A DNA stretch of 64,000 bases from Mucilaginibacter sp. OK283. GTDB taxonomy: Bacteria > Bacteroidota > Bacteroidia > Sphingobacteriales > Sphingobacteriaceae. Position numbers and translations under genes: made by a program. The notes beneath the pieces are model-generated. The model was not told the origin of the DNA. It saw only the letters and a list, made by a program, of their open reading frames with translations, and did not search any database. The stretch spans positions 620,001-684,000 of the forward strand of contig NZ_FODR01000002.1 in assembly GCF_900110415.1 (NCBI RefSeq), in the 5' to 3' direction. Of this stretch, positions 51,087 through 58,998 are shown piece by piece (position 1 is the first letter of the stretch; each line of letters opens with the position of its first letter).

Positions 51087-54000
51087 TTAGTTTTGGGCTG
51101 GGGTTTTGGTGGTATCCGCAGGCGCTGCTTTATTGTCGCCGGTATCAGGTACTACAGGTGCGGCATTTTTGCTTGATTTGCCACCGTTTAACACATCCAG
51201 TTTTTGTTTGGCCGTTGGCAGTATATCATCATCGGCTTTATAGTTATCAATAATACTTTGCAGGGTTGCTTTAGCCTGGAAATTGTCTTTCAGGGCCCGG
51301 TAGTTGTCGGCTAATAAGATATATGTTTTGGCTACCCAATAATCGTAGTTTGGCATCTCCTTAGCCAGATCAAAACACATTTTTTGCGATGTTTTGTACC
51401 GGCCTTTTAAATACTCCACCTGTGCTACATTGTATTTTGCTTCGGCTGCGGCAACTGTTTTGGTGTTGGTTATGGTGTAGTTTAATTCCTTAATTGCGGT
51501 GGTTGTATCGCCCCTTTGCAAATAAGCCTTACCTGCATATAAACCTGTACGGAATTTATCTTCCTGCGCGGTTTTATCGTTTTCCCTAACCAGTTTTACA
51601 TAGTTCAGCGCGTCGTCCGGCATTTTCATTTCGGCATAGCAAAGCAACAGGTTATTAATGGCAAAGGTATAATCGGCCTTATATTCTGAATTGGTTTCCA
51701 ACCGTTTCAGAAATACCACTGCTTCGTTATATTTTTGCTGGCTAATGTAAAGCTTGGCCATCGCTATTAATGATTTTTCGCTGTAGGCGCTTGTCCAGTC
51801 GTTTAATATCAGGTTATAGTCCACTACTGCTTCCTGTGTCCTGTTCAGGTTGGTTAAGCTTTGCGCCCTTATAAACCTTGCTTGTTTTTCGTAAATCTGC
51901 TTGCCCGGGAACTTATCAAAGTAAGCGTTTACGGCACCTAATGCGCCTTGCCAGTCGTTTTTTAAATAAAGGTTGTTGGCAGCAGTTATCATAATGCTTT
52001 CCTGGTCGGCAGCGGTGTAGTTACCTATCGGTGTGGTAGCCGCATAGCTAATAAATGTTTGGGCATCACCTTTATCTGTATAAATTTTTTCTATCTGCTT
52101 AAGCGCCTGTTTAGCCTCATCGGTTGATGAGTAATCCTGGATCACTTTTTTGAATGATTCAACGGCCACATCATCATTACCGGCATTGTAATCAATTAAA
52201 CCAATAGTAACCAGCGCACGCGGGATGTAGCTGCTGCGCGGGTATTTCTGAATCATGGCCTGCAAATCTGTTTTGGCTTTATCGCCGTTTGTTTTCAGGA
52301 AATAAGTGTAGGCTATCTCGAACGACGCATCATCGGCATAATCAGAATTTGGGAATTTGTTCAGCACATCGTTCAACGTGCTTATCTTGGTATCCAACGA
52401 GCCCTGCAATCCCTGGATCATGCCACGCTGAAACAATGCGTAATCTTCGCCCTGGCTATGCCTGGCAATAATGCGGTTGTAGTAATCAAGCGCTTTGCCG
52501 TAGCTTTTAAGCACAAAGTAGCTATCGCCAATACGGGTTACCGCGTCGTTTTGGGTACTTTCGTCTTTTACGTCGCCGGCCAGGAACTTTTCAAAATAGT
52601 TAGCTGCTTTTTTGTATTGCTCGCCATAAAAGGCAGCGTAACCCACGGCGTAGTTGGCATAGTTGGCCACTTCGGTTTCCTTAGCCTCGGGCATATCTAA
52701 AAACCGTTCAAAGGTTTCAACCGACTCGGCATATTTACGTACCTCGTACATGGCTTCGGCCATCCAGTAAGTGGTAAGGGCTGCGGTTTTTGGGTCGATA
52801 GGGTTTTTTAGCGACCGAAGAAAAATACCTATGGCGTTTTCAAAGGCGCGCTCGTTATAAAACTCCAATCCACGGTAATAGGTAACCTTTTGATAAGCTA
52901 TCTGAGCACTTTCTGATTTATTGGGGATGGGTTCCAGGATGTCAACCGCTTCTTTATAATTACGGGAGTTTAGCAGTTCTTCGCCTAATAAAACCTTCAT
53001 CTCATCATTACGGCGCGAGCGCGGATAGTTTTTAAGATATAAACGCGTGGCGGCAAGGGCTTCGGTATTAAAATCCAGTTCGTATGATAGCTTGGCGTAC
53101 TCATACAAGGCATCTTCCTGTAATTGCTTGTCGTAATTAAGCTTTGATGCATTAAGGAAAGCGTTACGTGCACTTTGCTTGTTGTTCATTTTCAGGAAAA
53201 CATCGCCTAAGGTGTAGTTGCCATTTTGGCTGTATACATCTTTTTGCTCCACCAGTTTTTCAAGTTCGCTGGCCGCCTGGGCGTAGTTGCCCACCTTGTA
53301 AAAGGTGTAACCTATCTGATAGCTATCCTGTGTGTTTTGGGTACGCCCCTGGTCACGGTCCTGGAAACGGCCGTAGTACTTAACAGCATTGTCAAAATTG
53401 CCTTTGGCAAAGTACGATGCGGCAATGATGCGCAGCATTTCGGTTTCATTTTGCTGGTGGGTGTTATTAACAATAGGTACCGCGTAGTTTATTACATCGT
53501 CATAGCGTTTATCTAAAAAGTAAACGGCCGAAATGTAATAAGGGTAGCTGTTTTCGTATTTTTTTGATTTTTTTAACCGCTCAAAGTTTACCAATGCCAG
53601 GTGGTAATCTTTGTTGAGGTAGGCTATGTAGGCAAAGTAATAAGTTGCATCCTCGGTAAATTCGGTTTTTTTGGCTTTTACTTCCGCAAAAAGCAATTGG
53701 GCTTCTTTAAAATTACCTAACGAAAAATAAGCGTAGCCTTTGCGAAATTTATACTCGGTATTATCATGGCCGTTAAGCTCGCCGGCCTGTACTTTATCAA
53801 ACCATTCAATTGATTTTTCGTAGTTGCCTTGTTTAAAATATGATTTGCCTATCTGGAAATAAGCCAGTTTAGTAAGCGGATTTTCAGGATGTTCTTTAAT
53901 GAAACGCAGAAACATGCTTTCGGCATCGTCATTATTAAGGTTAAGAGCGCAAAAGGCTTCGTAATACTGGCTGTTTTCTTTTACCAGCGACAAATCCGAC

Positions 54001-54206
54001 TCGAACTTGGGCTGGTTGGTAGTTTTTAGCCGGGCAGTTTCTAATAGCCGGAATTGCTCGGCCGCAGATGCATATTTTCCTTTACTCATCAGGTCGATGG
54101 CGGTATGGTAAGTGCGGTAAACCTGGGTAGATGGATTTTGCTGTGCCAGAGCGGTTGAAGCTATAAAAACAGGAATTAGCAGGGGGATGTATCTTTTTTT
54201 GATCAT
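51087..54206 (-). CDS. Large periplasmic tetratricopeptide-repeat protein
   Basis: The 1039-residue product has a signal peptide (MIKKRYIPLLIPVFIASTAL then AQQ). An upstream ATG at 54215 adds three residues. It is packed with TPR units, for example YFQIGKSYFKQGNYEKSIEW, GDSYFVLKSYGKALDYYNRI and ARAL-type helices. The C-terminus is Lys/Ala/Pro-rich (DTTKTPAQN). Such proteins act as scaffolds for outer-membrane complexes. It is the first gene of the envelope cluster; the outer-membrane barrel gene follows after 36 nt. Confidence 0.9.
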   Translation of the reverse strand: MIKKRYIPLLIPVFIASTALAQQNPSTQVYRTYHTAIDLMSKGKYASAAEQFRLLETARLKTTNQPKFESDLSLVKENSQYYEAFCALNLNNDDAESMFLRFIKEHPENPLTKLAYFQIGKSYFKQGNYEKSIEWFDKVQAGELNGHDNTEYKFRKGYAYFSLGNFKEAQLLFAEVKAKKTEFTEDATYYFAYIAYLNKDYHLALVNFERLKKSKKYENSYPYYISAVYFLDKRYDDVINYAVPIVNNTHQQNETEMLRIIAASYFAKGNFDNAVKYYGRFQDRDQGRTQNTQDSYQIGYTFYKVGNYAQAASELEKLVEQKDVYSQNGNYTLGDVFLKMNNKQSARNAFLNASKLNYDKQLQEDALYEYAKLSYELDFNTEALAATRLYLKNYPRSRRNDEMKVLLGEELLNSRNYKEAVDILEPIPNKSESAQIAYQKVTYYRGLEFYNERAFENAIGIFLRSLKNPIDPKTAALTTYWMAEAMYEVRKYAESVETFERFLDMPEAKETEVANYANYAVGYAAFYGEQYKKAANYFEKFLAGDVKDESTQNDAVTRIGDSYFVLKSYGKALDYYNRIIARHSQGEDYALFQRGMIQGLQGSLDTKISTLNDVLNKFPNSDYADDASFEIAYTYFLKTNGDKAKTDLQAMIQKYPRSSYIPRALVTIGLIDYNAGNDDVAVESFKKVIQDYSSTDEAKQALKQIEKIYTDKGDAQTFISYAATTPIGNYTAADQESIMITAANNLYLKNDWQGALGAVNAYFDKFPGKQIYEKQARFIRAQSLTNLNRTQEAVVDYNLILNDWTSAYSEKSLIAMAKLYISQQKYNEAVVFLKRLETNSEYKADYTFAINNLLLCYAEMKMPDDALNYVKLVRENDKTAQEDKFRTGLYAGKAYLQRGDTTTAIKELNYTITNTKTVAAAEAKYNVAQVEYLKGRYKTSQKMCFDLAKEMPNYDYWVAKTYILLADNYRALKDNFQAKATLQSIIDNYKADDDILPTAKQKLDVLNGGKSSKNAAPVVPDTGDNKAAPADTTKTPAQN

Positions 54207-54424
54207 AAAGCGCATACTAACGATGATGCTAAATTAGCGAAACGAAAATGGCTAATTAACATAAGTAGTTAACAAATGTGGAAAACACGTTTATAAAACG
54301 AAGGTAATATTAAAGATGATATGTGTGTGGAAAACTTTAAAATTGTTGACTGTTCTATAGCCAGGGCGGGGAACGCAAAATAACCAATTAGTATAAGCTG
54401 CCGCAATTTTTTTAAACTTTAAGC

Positions 54425-55564
54425 GTGTTTGATAATATGTTTGTTTGCGTGTGTTGCCCGATTTTCGTGTCGGCCGGGATATACCGTTTTGCCGGTAAAA
54501 GACTTAAGCTGTTAATCATTTTGTTTTTTCCGTTGTTTTGTAATGCACAAAAAATAAACGGGCCAATTGTTTTAACCGCCCCGCAATTTTTATTGCCGGC
54601 CAACGAATTTTACATTGCCGGGGTTGTGGATGACCGGGACGACCGCGGTGCTGTAGCCTGGCTTTTACCTGCTGCGCAGCTAACCCCAGCCACACCAAAA
54701 TACAGGGTTGATCTGGTAGGGGGCACGCTACCGGCAGTTAAAGAATATATGGGCAAAAGCCTGCCGCCCGATAAAATATTAAGGCCGGTTATTATCCATA
54801 TCAAAAAACTAATGGTAGATGAAACTTTGCAGCCGGGAGGTAAAGTTGAAGGCAAATTGAGTATTGTTTTATCATTTTGGTTAAAAAAGGATGATGATGA
54901 CCTGCGGCTGATTGATTACCGCGGGGGGACAAACTATACCAGGGGCACAGGGCAGCAAATGGATGTGGGCGGGCTGTTAGGTAATTCGTTACGGGTGGGG
55001 CTGTTGTATTTTAATAGCTGGATAGATAAACAAGCTGGGGGCAATATTAAGCTGGCCAAAGGTGTAAAATTAATTTTTAGTGATTATGCCGAACAACCCG
55101 AAGGCGACACTATTTACTATTCGGCCAAGCGGCGTTTAAGTTGGGACGATTTTCAGCAAAGGCCCCTTGCCAGTAAATATGAAGCTGAAGTTTTTCCGAG
55201 CATAGCTTATGGAGAGCATGTGGAGGTTGTTAAGGGAATTATTAACGTGCACATAAGCCTAAAACCATATTTGCCCAAAAGCGCTTGCTGGGTAAAGGAT
55301 GGAGGCCGTACTCCTTATAATTTAAATCACGAGCAAAGGCACTTTGATATTGTAAAGTTGGTGATGGAGCATTTTAAGCAGCATTTGCTCAAAGAAAAAC
55401 TTACGGTTGACAATTATGATGGCCCGATTAACGTGGATTACCTCGATTCGTTCAGGGAAATGAACGACCTGCAAAAACAGTATGATGACGAAACAAACCA
55501 CGGGCTTAATGTTAGCGTGCAGGAGGAGTGGAATAAGAAGATTGATAAAGAACTTAAGCCTTAG
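54425..55564 (+). CDS. Secreted DUF922-like putative zinc peptidase
   Basis: The product is up to 379 residues if it starts at the GTG at 54425. The signal-like segment LKLLIILFFPLFCNAQ begins only near residue 27, so the true start may be later. The first half is beta-rich and unassigned. The C-terminal part has SWDDFQQRPLASKYEAEVFP and LNHEQRHFDIVKLVMEHFK, a HExxH-FD zincin motif like that of the DUF922 family. It is predicted to be periplasmic. The activity is not known. Confidence 0.78.
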   Translation: MFDNMFVCVCCPIFVSAGIYRFAGKRLKLLIILFFPLFCNAQKINGPIVLTAPQFLLPANEFYIAGVVDDRDDRGAVAWLLPAAQLTPATPKYRVDLVGGTLPAVKEYMGKSLPPDKILRPVIIHIKKLMVDETLQPGGKVEGKLSIVLSFWLKKDDDDLRLIDYRGGTNYTRGTGQQMDVGGLLGNSLRVGLLYFNSWIDKQAGGNIKLAKGVKLIFSDYAEQPEGDTIYYSAKRRLSWDDFQQRPLASKYEAEVFPSIAYGEHVEVVKGIINVHISLKPYLPKSACWVKDGGRTPYNLNHEQRHFDIVKLVMEHFKQHLLKEKLTVDNYDGPINVDYLDSFREMNDLQKQYDDETNHGLNVSVQEEWNKKIDKELKP

Positions 55565-55572
55565 ATGTGCAG

Positions 55573-55730
55573 ATGTGCAAATTTCAGATATGCAGATGTG
55601 GCCATTTTAAATTTCGAATTTGGAGATGCCTGTTTTGGCTGAGCGTGAGGGGCAAATTATCTATCGAATTATGAGTGTCACGAGCAACATGGCTTGCGAA
55701 GCGTCATCTGCATATCTGAAATTTGCACAT
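55573..55730. repeat. 26-nt perfect inverted repeat (ATGTGCAAATTTCAG) after the zincin gene
   Basis: ATGTGCAAATTTCAGATATG at 55573 onward to 55598 has its exact reverse complement at 55705-55730, with about 106 nt between. A partial extra copy AGATGTGC lies just before the left arm. It starts right after the zincin stop and ends about 30 nt before the GbsR promoter. Confidence 0.88.
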
Positions 55731-55759
55731 TTAAAATCTAAAACTTAATTTCATTTATT

Positions 55760-55789
55760 TTTGAAAGTTTAAAAACTTATCTATATTTG
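55760..55789 (+). promoter_or_regulatory. Bacteroidota-type promoter directly at the GbsR start
   Basis: TTTG at 55760-55763 and TATATTTG at 55782-55789, 18 bp apart, match the TTTG / TAnnTTTG consensus. The ATG at 55793 lies only three bases after the -7 element, so the mRNA would be leaderless or have almost no leader. It also makes an upstream in-frame TTG at 55787 unlikely as start. Confidence 0.6.
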
Positions 55790-55792
55790 GAT

Positions 55793-56299
55793 ATGGAATT
55801 GGCAGAAGCGAAGCTGAAGTTTATTGAGGCCTGGGGAAAGCTGGGTTCGGAGTGGGGCATTAACCGTACTATGGCACAGGTACATGCGTTGCTGATGGTA
55901 TCGCCCGAGGCCTTGACAACCGAGGATGTGATGGCTGAATTAAGTATATCGCGTGGCAATGCCAATATGACCCTGCGCGATTTGATTGATTGGGGGCTGG
56001 TTGAAAAACAACACAAAACCGGCGAACGGAAAGAGTTTTTTTATGCCGAGAAAGATACCTGGGTAATTGCACGCCGCGTGGCCGAAGAGCGTAAGAAACG
56101 CGAGCTTGACCCGGTTTTGAAGATTCTTGCCCAATTAACCGAAGTTAAAGGTGATGAAAATGACCCTGCCTATAAAACTTTTAAAACATCAATAAACGAC
56201 ATTAATAAACTGGCCAAAAACGTAAATACAACTTTGGATACCATGCTGAAAGCAGAAGAAAGTTGGTTTTTTGGGTCGATATTTAAAATGTTCAAGTAA
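55793..56299 (+). CDS. GbsR/MarR-family winged-helix regulator
   Basis: The 168-residue product starts MELAEAKLKFIEAWGKLGSE and has the GbsR pattern: WGINRTMAQVHALLMVSPEA, LSISRGNANMTLRDLIDWGL as the recognition region, and a C-terminal helical tail. Family members respond to osmolytes or small ligands. It precedes a four-helix membrane protein by 78 nt, probably the gene it regulates. A leaderless promoter is proposed. Confidence 0.88.
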   Translation: MELAEAKLKFIEAWGKLGSEWGINRTMAQVHALLMVSPEALTTEDVMAELSISRGNANMTLRDLIDWGLVEKQHKTGERKEFFYAEKDTWVIARRVAEERKKRELDPVLKILAQLTEVKGDENDPAYKTFKTSINDINKLAKNVNTTLDTMLKAEESWFFGSIFKMFK

Positions 56300-56377
56300 C
56301 ATTTTTTTTGAACTTTAATTTCAATTCTTTCTGAAAATTAAATAATTAAAATACATATAAACACAAATCACAAAATC

Positions 56378-56752
56378 ATGAACTACTTTATTTTAACTTA
56401 CTTTGTTTACCTGCTGGTAAGCATTGCATTAACTGTTTGGGTTGCCAAAGTATTATTCAAAAACGGCCGTGTTTTTTTGGTGGATATTTTTCACGGTAAT
56501 AATGAATTGGCCGACTCTGTAAATAAATTGCTTGTAGTTGGCTTTTACCTTGTTAATATTGGGTATATGAGCCTGGCTTTGAAAGAAACAGGGAGCATTG
56601 GCAGCACACAGGTAGTGGTAGAGGTGTTAAGCTACAAGTTGGGATGTATAATTTTAATTTTGGGTGGTATGCACTTTTTAAACCTGGTTGTGTTTTTTAA
56701 ACTACGTAGCCGCGCAAAACGGGATAAGGCTTTTAATATAAATATTCAATAA
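56378..56752 (+). CDS. Small membrane protein next to the GbsR-type regulator
   Basis: The 124-residue product has about three membrane helices (FILTYFVYLLVSIALTVWVA, LLVVGFYLVNIGYMSLAL and LGCIILILGGMHFLNLVVFF) with the DIFHGNNELADSVNK segment between. No family is recognised with certainty. It is likely co-transcribed with the regulator and is followed by two hairpins. Confidence 0.75.
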   Translation: MNYFILTYFVYLLVSIALTVWVAKVLFKNGRVFLVDIFHGNNELADSVNKLLVVGFYLVNIGYMSLALKETGSIGSTQVVVEVLSYKLGCIILILGGMHFLNLVVFFKLRSRAKRDKAFNINIQ

Positions 56753-56771
56753 ACGTAATAGAAACAGACGC

Positions 56772-56830
56772 CTTGGGGCATGATGTATGCCCAAGATAGC
56801 AGGGGCGCAAACGGCTAACCTGCTATTTTT
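56772..56830 (+). terminator. Double hairpin terminator after the GbsR operon
   Basis: A first hairpin CTTGGGGCAT - GATGT - ATGCCCAAG (56772-56795, one bulge) is followed by ATAGCAGG - loop - CCTGCTAT and TTTT (56796-56830). The second is a good intrinsic terminator, and it faces the convergent response-regulator gene. Confidence 0.8.
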
Positions 56831-56834
56831 ACCA

Positions 56835-57206
56835 TTAGGCTGCATGGTTAAGCCGTGCTTTCACACTGTGCAATAATACATCAATGTCAAAGGGTTTGGC
56901 TATAAAATCGTCCGGGCCGCCATTACTTTGGAGTACCCTGTCAGAAACATTGTGGCTGGCCGAGATCATAATAACCGGGATGTTATGGGTTTCTTTCATG
57001 CCCTTAATATGTTTGCATAACTCACGTCCATCTAAGCCCCCCAGCATAATATCAAGTAAAATCAAGTCGGGATGATGCTTTCTGATCCTGTCAAAAAGGT
57101 AATGACCGTCTGAAAGTGTTTCAACCTCGTAGCCCGATTCTTCAAGTATGTATTGTAAAACCTCCAGTATGTCCTTATCATCATCAACCGCTAATATCCG
57201 TCTCAT
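56835..57206 (-). CDS. Single-domain response regulator
   Basis: The 123-residue receiver starts MRRILAVDDDKDILEVLQYI with the phospho-acceptor Asp52 in LILLDIMLGGLDG, Thr/Ser in VIMISASHN and Lys in DDFIAKPFDI. An earlier ATG at 57230 adds eight residues and is less typical. There is no output domain, so it may act as a phosphate relay or sink. A similar protein lies at 58285. Confidence 0.92.
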   Translation of the reverse strand: MRRILAVDDDKDILEVLQYILEESGYEVETLSDGHYLFDRIRKHHPDLILLDIMLGGLDGRELCKHIKGMKETHNIPVIMISASHNVSDRVLQSNGGPDDFIAKPFDIDVLLHSVKARLNHAA

Positions 57207-57525
57207 GGTATTGTCTTTTAGTATCTTCAAAAAATGTTATTAATCATTAATTAATAACTTTACGTGGAACATAAGCAAATGTTATACCAAATTAGCTTGA
57301 TAAGTAGTTTTAAATCAGTGTAATATTGTGCTTATACTTAATTTAATTCAAAATAAATGTAAAAACACCGGAATAAAGAAATGAAAAGATGGGGAATGTT
57401 GTAAAAACGAAACAATTTGTACTAATTCTTTGGTTCAAATTTGATGATTGACCTTTGCTAAAGTCATCGTTTTTAAATAAGAAAGAAGGAAATTTGACTT
57501 GAGGCTCCAAATTCAGCGGTTAACA
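57207..57525. other. AT-rich gap with no gene
   Basis: The roughly 300 nt between the response regulator and the first zinc-ribbon gene has no open frame of quality and no strong hairpin. It probably contains the promoter of the response-regulator gene, but I could not place a TAnnTTTG element. Confidence 0.5.
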
Positions 57526-57720
57526 CTATGCTTCATCCTGCCTGGCAAAAATATAACTTGCCTTTTTACATCTGGCACAGAAGTACTTTTTTATAGGTAA
57601 AAAAAACAAAACCCTTTTGGTAAACCAGCCACGGCGCATTTTAAAATGGAAAGGGGTTCCACATTTTGAGCAATAATATACTTTTCTTGATTTTTCGCTG
57701 ATATTTTGATCGTCTGCCAT
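57526..57720 (-). CDS. Mini zinc-ribbon protein, copy A
   Basis: The 64-residue product starts MADDQNISEKSRKVYYCSKC. It has two CxxC pairs, Cys17/Cys20 and Cys48/Cys51, exactly 27 residues apart. Between them lies RRGWFTKRVLFFLPIKKYFC. The frame runs upstream to 57789, but that part is not conserved with copy B, so the ATG at 57720 is used. It is a tandem paralogue of the gene at 57835-58026. Function unknown. Confidence 0.8.
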   Translation of the reverse strand: MADDQNISEKSRKVYYCSKCGTPFHFKMRRGWFTKRVLFFLPIKKYFCARCKKASYIFARQDEA

Positions 57721-57834
57721 AGTAATATAGGGATGGCAATTTACAATATAGCCTGTATAAAACAGTACCCCACGTCCAAATACTACCAATAAGTTAGTAT
57801 TTATATACTTTTAGTTTATTTTTTATTAGTTAAA

Positions 57835-58026
57835 TTAATAAAAAACATGTCTCTTGCGTTGGCACCGATAACAAATGTATCTTTTAATCGGAAGGAAAAA
57901 TAAAAAACGCCTGGCAAAAAAACCTCTCGGGATCCTGTCTTCGAGTTCTGCCTTGCATCTTGGGCACAACGGCTTCTTTTTTTGTGGTGCCTTTGTACCT
58001 TGCTGAGGGTTTATTTGTACAACCAT
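57835..58026 (-). CDS. Mini zinc-ribbon protein, copy B
   Basis: The 63-residue product starts MVVQINPQQGTKAPQKKKPL with Cys21/Cys24 (LCPRCK) and Cys52/Cys55 (ICYRCQ), again 27 residues apart. The middle ARRFLFFLPIKRY mirrors copy A (TKRVLFFLPIKKY). Each CxxC pair should bind one half of a zinc site. The proteins are too small to hold a catalytic domain and the LFFLPIK core is unusually hydrophobic. It lies between two receiver-domain genes on the same strand. Confidence 0.8.
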   Translation of the reverse strand: MVVQINPQQGTKAPQKKKPLCPRCKAELEDRIPRGFFARRFLFFLPIKRYICYRCQRKRHVFY

Positions 58027-58284
58027 AATACAATCAGGGGTTTATTGTATCTAATTACGTTTTGTTTTTACTATCACAAAGATATGATTGTTAACAATAT
58101 TTCAATCATTTAGGTTGTTTATTATCTTATTTTTATTTTTTTTGACGAAAAAGAATTTTTTTTTGAAAAAATATCAGATTTTAAACAATCTTTTTAAATT
58201 CTTGTTAAAAGCGCGGTAAAAAGTAAATAAGAAGCTGTGATATTTCGGCTTAAATAGTGGGGATGAAGCGCAGTTGCGGGGCAA

Positions 58285-58644
58285 TTATTTTATCAGGTTG
58301 TTAACTTTCTCTACAAGTTCTACAAGATCAAAAGGCTTATTGATAATGCCGTCGCAACCATAATTTAAAAGGTGGTCATCATTACTTAAATAAGCCGAAA
58401 ATATAATAACGGGCGTGTTGCCAAATTTGGGATGCACTTTGATTGTTTTGCAAATTTCGCCGCCATTTGTGCCGGCCACGCGATAATCCAATATAACCAG
58501 ATCGGGAGCGAACTCTTCTATTAGCGGTAATACGTCCCCACTGTTTGAGGTACTGCGTACTTCAAATTGTTCGTACGTGAGTGTCTCGTGGACAATTTCT
58601 AAAATGTCCTGATTATCGTCTAATACTAAAATACGCTTTGACAT
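58285..58644 (-). CDS. Single-domain response regulator
   Basis: The 119-residue receiver starts MSKRILVLDDNQDILEIVHE with Asp53 in LVILDYRVAGTNG, Ser in VIIFSAYLS and Lys in GIINKPFDLVE. No output domain is present. It is the second such regulator within 2 kb, with the two zinc-ribbon genes between them. Confidence 0.93.
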   Translation of the reverse strand: MSKRILVLDDNQDILEIVHETLTYEQFEVRSTSNSGDVLPLIEEFAPDLVILDYRVAGTNGGEICKTIKVHPKFGNTPVIIFSAYLSNDDHLLNYGCDGIINKPFDLVELVEKVNNLIK

Positions 58645-58913
58645 AGTAAACGTAAAGGGTGAAGAGGGCCTAAAATGTATTAAAGTATCTTTAACTAACG
58701 CTGTTGAATAAAATAACAGTAGGGGAGGCCATTATTAACGATAAATCAGCACACAAACCTAAACATTTTTTATAGAGTGACATAAAAAAAGAATATGGCT
58801 TTAGTGATTTTTTTGTTTTAATTAATTTTCTTTAAAAAAAGAAGAAGATAGTTGAGGCTTTTGCCAGCTTTTAAGCAAATAATTAATGGCTGTTATCTTC
58901 ATAAATTTATCAG
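58645..58913. other. Non-coding gap between response regulator and gluconate permease
   Basis: AT-rich sequence with T and A runs and no convincing gene on either strand. It separates divergently transcribed genes and so should hold both promoters; only the one for the permease gene could be placed (58914-58944). Confidence 0.5.
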
Positions 58914-58944
58914 TTTGCATAAAAGCTTAAATCAAATATAGTTG
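58914..58944 (+). promoter_or_regulatory. Bacteroidota-type promoter of the gluconate permease operon
   Basis: TTTG at 58914-58917 and TATAGTTG at 58937-58944 are separated by 19 bp, the typical spacing; the -7 element has one mismatch to TAnnTTTG. The predicted leader is about 50 nt. Confidence 0.6.
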
Positions 58945-58998
58945 CTACTTTAGTCGCATCACATTTGGCCTACGTGTCCAATTTAACAATTTGATGTA

